Shown: one piece after another, positions 8,975 through 15,537 of the stretch
How positions within the stretch are numbered: the stretch's first letter is position 1
Layout of the letters: each line of letters begins with the position of its first letter
Source of the DNA: CAYPZU01 sp964415395
GTDB lineage: Bacteria > Chlamydiota > Chlamydiia > Chlamydiales > SM23-39
Assembly (NCBI GenBank): GCA_964415395.1
Contig: CAYPZU010000047.1
Location: forward strand, 1-17,434
Length of the DNA stretch: 17,434 bases
Direction: 5' to 3'
Program-made: the position numbers and the translations under genes
The notes under the pieces: generated by a model
The model's input: the letters and a program-made list of their open reading frames with translations, nothing else
The model's database searches: none
Told to the model about the DNA's origin: nothing

Positions 8975-10666
8975 ATGTTCCGCATCGCTTTCGCCGCCTT
9001 TCTCTCCGCAGCGCCTCTCATGGCCCAGCATCTCGTGACTGACGAGCCGCTCTGTTCTTCCTGCCCCGCTCCCGAAGGGGAGAAGGTGCTGATCCGGTGC
9101 GCCAAGGGATTGGTGCTCGTTTCAGATCCAAAAGATCTTCTCAAGGGAAAGGAGCTGGATCAATTCGAAGGCTTCCGGGCGATCTGCCTCGACGTCCCTG
9201 GAAGCTCCGAACGATTAGCCGTGGCTCTCGAGAGCCTCTATTTGGGCAAAGATCTGACCCGCTCCTCGATCGATGAGATCAAGGCTGCGGTCGCTGAATA
9301 CTACCGCGGGAAAAATTTTCCGCTCGTGCGCGTCGAAGTGCCGAAGCAGGATGTCACTTCGGGCGTTTTGCAGCTCGTCGTCCTCGAAAGCCGCCTCGGC
9401 TGTCTTTCTGTTGAAGGAGGGAGATGGCAGTGGCGCGACTATCTGCAGAAGAGGGTCGAGATGCCTCTCGGCGAGCCGATCGATGAGAGCCGGCTGAGCC
9501 AGAACTTGAGTTTTCTCAACAAAAACCCGTTCCGGCGCGTCGATGCGATTTATGCGCCAGGCGCGGAAAAAGGGACGACGGATCTGATTCTTGCCGTGGA
9601 AGACAGGCGTCCGTTCCGCTTCTATTCCGGCGTGGACAACACCGGCGTCGACCCCACTGGCAGAAACCGGTTTTTCGCCGGATTCAACGGAACGTGGGTT
9701 TACTGGCAGACCGACCACATCTTCTCCTACCAGTATTCAGCGGATCTCGACTTTCATAAATTCCAGGCCCACACAGCCGACTATATGCTCCTTCTTCCGT
9801 GGAAGCATTCGCTGAGAGCCTACGGCGGAGTGACCTTCGTCCATCCGGATCTCTTCCTCACAGGCCTCGAGAATAAAGGCTTTAGCGCGCAGGTTTCGGG
9901 GCGCTATTCGATTCCGCTTGCGCAATGGCGGAGCCTCGTTCAGGACGTGTCGTTCGGCTACGATTTCAAAAGGACGGATAATACTTTCAACGTCGCCGAA
10001 CTGAATTTCCGCGGAGGGACTTTAGTCAACCTGTCCCAATTCATGATGGGCTATAGCGGCAGCTACCAGACCCAAACCGCGAAACTCAGCTTCGTCGGCG
10101 AACTCTTCTATTCGCCTGGAAAAATGGTCGCCGACCAATCGGATAAAAACTTCAACAAGCTGCAGCCTGGCGCGGTGAACGACTATTTCTACGGGAGGGC
10201 GATGCTCGGTTATCTGCAGCGGCTGCCTTACTCCTGCTCTTTATCCCTCATCTTGAGAGGGCAGCTTTCGAACAAGATCCTTCTTCCCAGCGAAGAGCTC
10301 GGCATCGGGGGATACGACACCGTGCGCGGCTACGAAGAGCGGCAGATCAATAAAGACGATGCGATGATCGCCAACCTCGAATTCCGCTCGCCGCCGCTAT
10401 CGATCGCAAAAGCGATTTCAAAGAATACAAAGGTCAAAGATGCGATCGAATTCCTTGCCTTTTTCGACGCAGGGTTCGGCTCGTATGCCGACCCGATCGC
10501 GTTTCAGCCCGACATGGAGTATTTAATGGGGATCGGCCCCGGGGTGCGCTACACGCTCGATCCGTATCTCGCCTGCCGGCTCGACTGGGGCTTCAAGCTC
10601 CACCAGAAGGATCTCTATGGCGGGGGCTTCAGCATGCTCCACTTTAGCGTTGTCGGAAGTTATTGA
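8975..10666 (+). CDS. TpsB/FhaC/ShlB-family outer-membrane transporter of the two-partner secretion system
   Basis: A 563-residue Omp85-superfamily pore that would export the upstream exoprotein. Residues 1-18 are a signal peptide (MFRIAFAAFLSAAPLMA). A Cys-rich mature N-terminus (C27, C30, C42) leads into POTRA 1 (about 38-140; DLTRSSIDEIKAAVAEYYRGKNFPLVRV helix and strand region) and POTRA 2 (about 141-209; the helix RLSQNLSFLNKNPFRRVDAI is typical). From about residue 213 the beta-barrel begins with RPFRFYSGVDNTGVDPTG, a FhaC-family signature. The barrel contains the conserved loop-6 motif VRGY (450-453) and FFDAG (496-500). Length matches the family. The start has a modest ribosome binding site (AAGAG) and lies nine bases after the tpsA stop, so the two are co-transcribed. 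Function as cognate partner is inferred from adjacency and is near certain for this architecture. Confidence 0.95.
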   Translation: MFRIAFAAFLSAAPLMAQHLVTDEPLCSSCPAPEGEKVLIRCAKGLVLVSDPKDLLKGKELDQFEGFRAICLDVPGSSERLAVALESLYLGKDLTRSSIDEIKAAVAEYYRGKNFPLVRVEVPKQDVTSGVLQLVVLESRLGCLSVEGGRWQWRDYLQKRVEMPLGEPIDESRLSQNLSFLNKNPFRRVDAIYAPGAEKGTTDLILAVEDRRPFRFYSGVDNTGVDPTGRNRFFAGFNGTWVYWQTDHIFSYQYSADLDFHKFQAHTADYMLLLPWKHSLRAYGGVTFVHPDLFLTGLENKGFSAQVSGRYSIPLAQWRSLVQDVSFGYDFKRTDNTFNVAELNFRGGTLVNLSQFMMGYSGSYQTQTAKLSFVGELFYSPGKMVADQSDKNFNKLQPGAVNDYFYGRAMLGYLQRLPYSCSLSLILRGQLSNKILLPSEELGIGGYDTVRGYEERQINKDDAMIANLEFRSPPLSIAKAISKNTKVKDAIEFLAFFDAGFGSYADPIAFQPDMEYLMGIGPGVRYTLDPYLACRLDWGFKLHQKDLYGGGFSMLHFSVVGSY

Positions 10667-10687
10667 TAATCAATCTTTTGCTTCTAA

Positions 10688-10718
10688 ATGAGTTATAGAC
10701 CCTTGTTTTATAGCTCAT
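10688..10718. promoter_or_regulatory. Operator-like dyad 1 upstream of the Fic gene
   Basis: ATGAGTTATAG (10688-10698), a 9-base spacer, then TTATAGCTCAT (10708-10718), which pairs with the left arm at 9 of 11 positions. Its geometry (11-9-11) is identical to dyad 2, and the left arms of both dyads are identical. The centres are 45 bp apart. It overlaps the proposed -35 element of the Fic promoter. A repressor binding site is the most likely meaning. Confidence 0.65.
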
Positions 10719-10732
10719 TTTTGTAGTAAGAT
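10703..10732 (+). promoter_or_regulatory. Candidate promoter of the Fic gene, between two dyads
   Basis: TTGTTT (10703-10708) and TAAGAT (10727-10732) are separated by 18 bp and match the sigma-70-type consensus only partly. The -35 falls inside dyad 1 and the expected start point falls at dyad 2, so both dyads are placed where bound protein would block transcription. Confidence 0.4.
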
Positions 10733-10763
10733 ATGAGTTATAGGAAGAGGTTCTATAACTCAT
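10733..10763 (+). promoter_or_regulatory. Operator-like dyad 2 covering the Fic ribosome binding site and start codon
   Basis: ATGAGTTATAG (10733-10743) and its perfect reverse complement CTATAACTCAT (10753-10763) flank nine bases (GAAGAGGTT) that contain the Shine-Dalgarno sequence. The right arm includes the first two bases of the ATG at 10762. In DNA this is an 11-bp-arm operator candidate; in mRNA it would be a hairpin with the ribosome binding site in the loop and the start codon at the edge of the stem. Either or both could control expression. Confidence 0.75.
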
Positions 10764-11865
10764 GCCCTGGAACTGGGAACTGCCGGACTGGCCCCGCTTT
10801 GATTATGACCCCGAGAAGATCGCTCCTCTGGAAAGAAAGTTTTTCCTGGGGGTTGGCGGGGCATTCGCTTATTTGAATACCCTGGGGACTGAAGAATACA
10901 AACGATTCATCGTTGAGATTTTGAGCCAGGAAGGGGTAGAGAGTTCCCGGATCGAGGGAGAGATCCTGGACAGGGAAAGTCTTCAATCCTCCATTCAAAA
11001 GCGGTTTGGGCTTCAAGCGGAGATGAAAAAAAGTTCCGGTAAAGAATCGCACATGGCGGAGCTTTTATGCGACGTATACGAGACGTTTGACCAGCCCCTG
11101 ACCCATGAAATGCTCTGGAAATGGCATTCCATGTTATTTAAAGAGTCGACCTCGATTGCAGACCGGGGAAAATACCGCACTCATGCCGAACCGATGCAGA
11201 TCGTTTCGAGTCGGATCGATTCCCATCGTGTATTTTTTGAGGCGCCGCCTTCTGCAAAAGTGTTCGATGAAATGACTCAATTCATCAAATGGTTCAACGC
11301 CCCCGATCCCTCTGGGTTGGTTCTTGGGAAAGCTGCAATCGCTCATGTATATTTTGAAAGCATCCACCCCTTTGAAGACGGGAATGGAAGAATCGGCCGC
11401 GTCATAGCGGAAAAAATCCTCTCCCAGGGAATCGGAAGGCCGATTCTGATCGCGCTCTCGAAGTTGTTGGAGAAGAGGAAGAAAGAATATTATGCGGCTT
11501 TAGAGCAATGCAACCGCTCCCTTAAGGCTCATGCCTGGGTCGAATTCTTTGCTCAGGTTATTATGCAGGCTCACGAGGATTCGATTTCGCTTCTCTATTT
11601 TCTGATTGGCAAATCAAAAATGATGCATTCCCTTTCGGGAAAAATCAACGCCCGTCAAACAAAGGCGCTGCTCAGGATGTTCGAGGAAGGACCCGGCGGA
11701 TTTAAAGGGGGCCTTAGCGCAGAAAACTATATCGCAATCACAAAAACAACCCGCGCGACGGCGACTCGCGATCTGTCCGGTCTGGTGGAGAAGGGGGCCT
11801 TGGTGAGAACGGGCGAGCTCCGCCACACCCGCTATTGGCTCAATCTCCCTCTCTCTCATATGTAA
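10762..11865 (+). CDS. Fic family protein (DUF4172 type, class II) with C-terminal winged helix
   Basis: A 367-residue protein. Fic enzymes typically transfer AMP from ATP to target hydroxyl groups. The N-terminus (WNWELPDWPRFDYD, residues 3-16) is typical of DUF4172 Fic proteins. An inhibitory-helix motif [S/T]xxxE[G/N] appears as SSRIEG at 61-66, with E65 expected to block the active site until relieved. The catalytic motif HPFEDGNGRIGR is intact at 202-213 (H202 base, R213 last residue), so the enzyme is probably active. Residues about 295-360 form a winged-helix DNA-binding domain (NARQTKALLRMFEEGPGGF, then SRATASR-like TRATATRDL). The upstream dyads fit autorepression by this domain (inference). 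No partner antitoxin gene is adjacent; the antitoxin-like helix is built in. No signal peptide is seen. Intracellular regulator or secreted effector cannot be told apart from sequence. Confidence 0.93.
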   Translation: MPWNWELPDWPRFDYDPEKIAPLERKFFLGVGGAFAYLNTLGTEEYKRFIVEILSQEGVESSRIEGEILDRESLQSSIQKRFGLQAEMKKSSGKESHMAELLCDVYETFDQPLTHEMLWKWHSMLFKESTSIADRGKYRTHAEPMQIVSSRIDSHRVFFEAPPSAKVFDEMTQFIKWFNAPDPSGLVLGKAAIAHVYFESIHPFEDGNGRIGRVIAEKILSQGIGRPILIALSKLLEKRKKEYYAALEQCNRSLKAHAWVEFFAQVIMQAHEDSISLLYFLIGKSKMMHSLSGKINARQTKALLRMFEEGPGGFKGGLSAENYIAITKTTRATATRDLSGLVEKGALVRTGELRHTRYWLNLPLSHM

Positions 11866-11871
11866 ATTTTC

Positions 11872-11900
11872 TTGATAACGCATACGATTTCCTTTAGGGT
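11872..11900 (+). promoter_or_regulatory. Candidate promoter of MOMP-like copy 4
   Basis: TTGATA (11872-11877) and TAGGGT (11895-11900) with a 17-bp spacer, starting just after the Fic stop codon. The -35 matches the consensus well and the -10 weakly. The preceding TAAATTTTCTTG (11863-11874) resembles TAAATTTTTCTTG upstream of the TPS pair (2625-2637). Confidence 0.35.
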
Positions 11901-11935
11901 TGAGCCAAGCATATATTTTTCAACTCAGGATTGTT

Positions 11936-13027
11936 ATGAAAATCACGGACATTAAGATCGGTCTTGTTGCCGGATCTGTCGTTGCATTTAGCTCATTGTT
12001 TGGCCAAACAGCTCAGCAGCCAGCCTGCAAACCCCAGGTTTGCTGCGTATCTCAAGAACCTTGCCCTCCTGCGGATGCAGCTTATGTCGCTCCTGCCAGG
12101 ATTGATGTGAAATGCCCATGGGATTTCTTTGCATTCGGTAGTTTTACCTATACGCAGCCGATGCAGGACAACATGGAATATGCGGTGATTTCCAATACTA
12201 CTTCCACCATTCTTGGACTCGACTGGGAATATCAAAAGACCGATATGGGATTCAAGCCGGGTTTCAAGGTGGGCCTGGGGATGAATTTCGACCGCGATGA
12301 TTGGGATTCGCTGATTCAGTACACCTGGTTCAGAGGCAGCCAGACCACATCGTCAAGCGTCGATCCGGCAGGCTCCGAAGGGCTGGTTCCCCTCTGGTCG
12401 ACTCCTTCGGCGGTCGATTTTTACACATCGGGATCGATCAAGTGGCGTGTGAATATGGATCTTCTGGACTATGAACTCGGACGATGGGGTTATTATGGAA
12501 GGCAGGCGATCATCCGGCCGTTTGTTGGAGCGAGAGCGGCTTGGATCCGGCAGAAAGCCGATACGTCGTATGCCGATTCAGTGAATTCCGATAGCCTGAT
12601 TCAAAATGAAAGCACGAATTCCTGGGCTATTGGTCCCCGCGCTGGATTCCAGACGAACTGGATGATCGGCGAAGGCTTCAGGTTTTATGGAAATGGAGCG
12701 GGGGATATTCTCTTCACCCGATACACGAAGCTGAAAACTTCGATCGAGACGATCGTAGCAGGAGTTTTGACCTCTTTTGGCTCAACGGTTGAGAAAAATC
12801 TCAACACTCTCAGAGCCCACCTTGAGTGCGAACTCGGATTCGGCTGGGGCACCTACCTCGATTGCAACAAGTGGCATATCGATCTCGCTTTGGGATACGG
12901 ATTTCAGGTGTTCTTCGACCAAAATATGTTTAGGCACTTTGAAGAGGCCGGAGCGATTCACTCTACGGTGGACAACGGCAACTTATATATGCAAGGCCTC
13001 AACGCCTCTATTCGTCTAGATTTCTAA
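11936..13027 (+). CDS. MOMP-like outer-membrane beta-barrel protein with Cys-rich N-terminus (copy 4)
   Basis: A 363-residue predicted barrel. ATG 11936 is chosen over an in-frame TTG at 11900 because it has AGGA five bases upstream and begins a normal signal peptide (MKITDIKIGLVAGSVVAFSS, to about residue 24). The mature N-terminus has Cys at 31, 36, 37, 43 and 60, then a barrel with WDFFAFGSFTYTQP, FKPGFKVGLGMNF, the family block NMDLLDYELGR followed by IIRPFVGARAAWIRQ, and the terminal SIRLDF with C-terminal Phe. It is more diverged from copies 1-3 than they are from each other. In chlamydiae, cysteine cross-linked outer-membrane proteins replace peptidoglycan as the rigid layer, so the Cys cluster may take part in disulfides (inference). 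It appears to be a single-gene unit with its own promoter and terminator. Confidence 0.88.
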   Translation: MKITDIKIGLVAGSVVAFSSLFGQTAQQPACKPQVCCVSQEPCPPADAAYVAPARIDVKCPWDFFAFGSFTYTQPMQDNMEYAVISNTTSTILGLDWEYQKTDMGFKPGFKVGLGMNFDRDDWDSLIQYTWFRGSQTTSSSVDPAGSEGLVPLWSTPSAVDFYTSGSIKWRVNMDLLDYELGRWGYYGRQAIIRPFVGARAAWIRQKADTSYADSVNSDSLIQNESTNSWAIGPRAGFQTNWMIGEGFRFYGNGAGDILFTRYTKLKTSIETIVAGVLTSFGSTVEKNLNTLRAHLECELGFGWGTYLDCNKWHIDLALGYGFQVFFDQNMFRHFEEAGAIHSTVDNGNLYMQGLNASIRLDF

Positions 13028-13036
13028 TCTTCCGAC

Positions 13037-13066
13037 GGCCCTCCTGCAAGGAGGGCCTTTATTTTT
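13037..13066 (+). terminator. Rho-independent terminator after MOMP-like copy 4
   Basis: GGCCCTCC (13037-13044), loop TGCAA, and GGAGGGCC (13050-13057) form a perfect 8-bp G/C-rich stem, followed directly by TTTATTTTT. It is nine bases after the stop codon. Confidence 0.93.
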
Positions 13067-13122
13067 CTGCTAAAGCTAAAAACAACATTTGTCGTACAGT
13101 TCTCCTCTTTTCTGAGGTGGAT

Positions 13123-14145
13123 ATGATTCGCTTGGTGAAAATTGGTTTTTTCTTCTCAGTCGCTGCTGCTTTCCTGACTGCTGGAGAAAGCGGGGTTCTT
13201 GCGCTCGATGTCATTCCTTTTGAAGCATTCGCGCAGGACGATCCGGACGCTTTGGAAACGCTCGAACGAGCGCTGCATGAAAAGGGGATCGTCGGGATCA
13301 GAGGAGTTCCCGGATACAGGGAAAAAGTGATCCGGTATATCGAGGCGGCCCGCGCCTTTTCAGCTCTTCCTGAAGCAGTCAAAGAGCGCTACGCGCCAAA
13401 TCATGATCTGGGAGAGACGTTTCTCGGGTATGAACGGGGGAAAGAGAGATTCAAGCGGCCGGACGGCAAATGGGTCGTAGACGATTTGAAAGTCTCCTAT
13501 TATGCATTAGTGCCCGAGTCGCCGGAGAATAAATGGCCCCGGGAGATCGATCTGCAAACCCCTTTTGAAGAGCTGGGGAGCCTCATGTCCGAGATGGGAG
13601 AGGCGGTGATGACCAAGCTTGGGCTTATTGGGGCAGCCGGGGGCTTTGATTTGAAAGGAGTGCCGCGGACAGGGCGGATGCTCTACTACCGGAAAAGTAT
13701 GGAGGGCTCCTCGGACAATCCCTTCTGGTGCGGCGCCCATTTCGACCATTCGCTTTTTACTGCGCTGCTTCCCGCTTTTTATTTTTCCGAAGGGCGCGCC
13801 ATCGAAGAGCCGATCGAAGCGGGGCTCTTTGTCAGAGCCGCCAAAGAGACTGAGTTTAAGAAAGTGGTGGCGAACGATCCAGACGTTTTGCTCTTCCAGG
13901 TGGGAGAGTTCGGGCAGCTTGTCAGCGATGACGGCATCCATGCCACCGAGCACAGAGTTCATAAAGCCTTAGGCGCTGTCGAGCGGTTTACGCTGGCTCT
14001 TTTCTTCGACGCCCCTTTAGAGGCCGTGATCCATTCGACTTCGGAATTGACAGAGGACTCTCGTTATGGGGGAAAGGCCGGCGAACCCTGTTCGTACCGC
14101 AGATGGCATGAAGAATCGTTTAAGCGCTATTTATTCAAAGAATAG
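13123..14145 (+). CDS. Isopenicillin-N-synthase-like 2-oxoglutarate/Fe(II) oxygenase with N-terminal signal peptide
   Basis: A 340-residue non-haem iron oxygenase-like protein. ATG 13123 is chosen because GAGG lies five bases upstream; an in-frame GTG at 13117 sits inside that Shine-Dalgarno. Residues 1 to about 28 look like a signal peptide (MIRLVK, then GFFFSVAAAFLTA). The DIOX_N-like domain starts near residue 29 (LDVIPFEAFAQDD, with the family's early substrate-side helices through ALPEAVKERY). The catalytic double-stranded beta-helix has HFD (H206, D208), the distal HRV (H277) and R288-F-T290, the usual 2-oxoglutarate-binding pattern, so all metal and cosubstrate ligands are present. The family makes or modifies small molecules, and the substrate cannot be predicted. 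Export would be unusual because the fold is normally cytosolic. It stands alone, between two terminator-like hairpins. Confidence 0.85.
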   Translation: MIRLVKIGFFFSVAAAFLTAGESGVLALDVIPFEAFAQDDPDALETLERALHEKGIVGIRGVPGYREKVIRYIEAARAFSALPEAVKERYAPNHDLGETFLGYERGKERFKRPDGKWVVDDLKVSYYALVPESPENKWPREIDLQTPFEELGSLMSEMGEAVMTKLGLIGAAGGFDLKGVPRTGRMLYYRKSMEGSSDNPFWCGAHFDHSLFTALLPAFYFSEGRAIEEPIEAGLFVRAAKETEFKKVVANDPDVLLFQVGEFGQLVSDDGIHATEHRVHKALGAVERFTLALFFDAPLEAVIHSTSELTEDSRYGGKAGEPCSYRRWHEESFKRYLFKE

Positions 14146-14166
14146 GGGCTTTGGGTGAAGGCCCCT
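14144..14166. terminator. Hairpin between convergent genes, probable shared terminator
   Basis: AGGGGCTTT (14144-14152), loop GGGTG, AAGGCCCCT (14158-14166): nine pairs with one T-G wobble. It overlaps the oxygenase stop codon and ends nine bases before the end of the convergent gene. The downstream T run is poor on both strands, so termination strength is uncertain. Confidence 0.5.
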
Positions 14167-14174
14167 GTTGAGGT

Positions 14175-15323
14175 TTAGTGCTGCAGGGAGGAGAGCTGGG
14201 CGAGCAGATAGGGGCTTCTTGCTACTTCGATCGCCTGTCTGACCGCATGGCGCATATCGGCGTCTTGCTGCAGGGCCGGGCGGCTTCTTAAAAACCCGAT
14301 GAGATGGGAAAGAACAGCGCCCATTTTATTATATTGCATTCCTTGGGAGGAGCTATGATCCAGCACCGCTGTCGAGAGGCTCGTGACTAAAGTCTGTTTG
14401 AATTGAGGAAGGCTGAACAGGTTGTGTCTGTCTGCGAAGGCGAGCGCCTGCTTCATCTGATCGGGAAGATTTAGGTAAGCGGAAAATCCGATCGCCATTT
14501 TTACGCTTTCTCTAATCTCTTCAATTTGGAGGAGTTCTGGATGGCGGTCGATCAGAGCCAGCATCGCTTTGAGCAATTCAGGATGGGATGAATCGGGATC
14601 GATCGAGGCATAGATGGCAAAAGAGATTCCCTTGACTACGTCGGGATTGGCGAGGCGCGTTTCGCACAGCTTAACGAATTGACTGATGATTTCAGGATCT
14701 TTCGGCAGCGTTCCCATCAAGCGGTTGAACGTCCCCTTAGCAAGAGCCTGGTCGATCAGTTCGGGATGCGAGACGAAATATTTTGTGAGAAGCCAGTTCA
14801 TTTCATCGCACTGTTCAAAGTTGCTGAAAGTCGTGTCGTGATCGCACGAGATGAAGTAGGCGGCGTATTCTTTCATCAGACCGGCAATTGCGCCAGGAGA
14901 CAAAACCTCTCCGTCTTCCTCAATAAATCGATCGAAACGGGCTTTTAATTCAGGGTCTGTGGATGTGAAGATGAAATTGCGGACCGATTCGGTGAATGTC
15001 TTGGCATTGTTTAGGTAGAAGTCGGGAGAACCCAGGATCGGCTGACCGCGCAGAAAGCCGCTCAAATTGAGCATTCTCTGACCGTCTTCGCTTCTGTGAA
15101 TTTCACGTCCGAAAAGGGCGTTGTAGGAATCGACGGCCCATTGCTGATAGACGCCTTCTGAATAGCGGGATCCGCCGGCCATTGCGAAAATCTTGTCAGT
15201 GATGTCTTTAGGGAGTCCAGGGAGCCTTCTCTCGCTATCGTCCTTTTTGCGGTCTCTTTTGAAGAGAAGGTCGAAACCGGCTCCTCTTTTGTGTTGAATG
15301 GGGGCTGCTGCTGAAGCGCTCAT
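14175..15323 (-). CDS. Hypothetical alpha-helical protein with weak F-box-like segment
   Basis: A 382-residue protein that I do not recognise. ATG at 15323 has AAGGA a few bases upstream. The N-terminus (MSASAAAPIQ) is Ser/Ala-rich and lacks a signal peptide; residues 20-33 are very charged (FKRDRKKDDSERR). LPKDITDKIF at 37-46 resembles the first helix of an F-box (LPxElxxkIf), but the rest of the F-box is not convincing. The C-terminal two thirds is leucine-rich helix with recurring short segments (HPELIDQAL, HPELLKAMLALIDRHPELLQ, ADRHNLFSLPQF), which suggests an alpha-solenoid. No membrane segment is seen. It is convergent with the oxygenase and divergent from the MerR-type gene, and has its own strong promoter. 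An amoeba-host effector is possible (eukaryote-like F-box proteins occur in amoebal symbionts), but this is speculation. Confidence 0.7.
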   Translation of the reverse strand: MSASAAAPIQHKRGAGFDLLFKRDRKKDDSERRLPGLPKDITDKIFAMAGGSRYSEGVYQQWAVDSYNALFGREIHRSEDGQRMLNLSGFLRGQPILGSPDFYLNNAKTFTESVRNFIFTSTDPELKARFDRFIEEDGEVLSPGAIAGLMKEYAAYFISCDHDTTFSNFEQCDEMNWLLTKYFVSHPELIDQALAKGTFNRLMGTLPKDPEIISQFVKLCETRLANPDVVKGISFAIYASIDPDSSHPELLKAMLALIDRHPELLQIEEIRESVKMAIGFSAYLNLPDQMKQALAFADRHNLFSLPQFKQTLVTSLSTAVLDHSSSQGMQYNKMGAVLSHLIGFLRSRPALQQDADMRHAVRQAIEVARSPYLLAQLSSLQH

Positions 15324-15360
15324 TGGTTTTGTCCTTTATTAAATTAATTTGTTGGTATCT

Positions 15361-15390
15361 ATTATAGTTTTTTAATTTAATTTGTTTCAA
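15361..15390 (-). promoter_or_regulatory. Strong sigma-70-type promoter of the minus-strand hypothetical gene
   Basis: Read on the minus strand: TTGAAA (15390-15385), 18 bp of A/T-rich spacer, then a perfect TATAAT (15366-15361). The predicted start point is about 30 bases before the start codon at 15323. The surrounding 15324-15460 stretch is strikingly A/T-rich compared with its neighbours, and no other feature is seen in it. Confidence 0.7.
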
Positions 15391-15462
15391 TGACAAGTGA
15401 TTTATTGGGATTGATTATTGAATTTGTATGTAGTTGTATTTCAGTCTCTTGAAAACGCCCTA

Positions 15463-15493
15463 TTGACCCTCACGTAACGTCATTCTCTATTAT
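15463..15493 (+). promoter_or_regulatory. MerR-type promoter with 19-bp spacer and embedded operator
   Basis: TTGACC (15463-15468) and TATTAT (15488-15493) are separated by 19 bp, the overlong spacing typical of promoters activated by MerR-family proteins. The spacer contains ACGTAACGT (15472-15480), a short palindrome like those in TipAL/Mta-type operators. The encoded MerR-family protein follows, so positive autoregulation in response to a bound drug is likely (inference from family). Confidence 0.7.
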
Positions 15494-15501
15494 CTGGGAC
15501 T

Positions 15502-15528
15502 CCTTTAATATCAAAGGGATATTGAAGG
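15502..15528 (+). promoter_or_regulatory. 5' leader hairpin touching the ribosome binding site of the MerR-type gene
   Basis: CCTTTAATATC (15502-15512), loop AAAGG, GATATTGAAGG (15518-15528). In RNA all 11 positions pair, one as a G-U wobble. The right arm overlaps the Shine-Dalgarno GAAGGGGAG (15524-15532), and the left arm is at or near the predicted 5' end of the transcript. It could limit translation or be a second operator. Confidence 0.55.
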
Positions 15529-15537
15529 GGAGCGGCA

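Noticed and set aside
8090..9031. 313-codon minus-strand open frame opposite the end of tpsA and start of tpsB
   Set aside because: It lies wholly antisense to two well-supported genes, and its translation is compositionally odd (Arg/His-rich) with no recognisable domain.
10662..10674. Perfect 13-base palindrome ATTGATAATCAAT over the tpsB stop codon, considered as a terminator
   Set aside because: The stem would be six A/T-rich pairs with essentially no loop and only a short T run, too weak for an intrinsic terminator; it may be chance.
11900..11935. TTG 11900 as an alternative start for MOMP-like copy 4
   Set aside because: It would put twelve residues before a normal signal peptide and overlaps the candidate -10; ATG 11936 has a better ribosome binding site.
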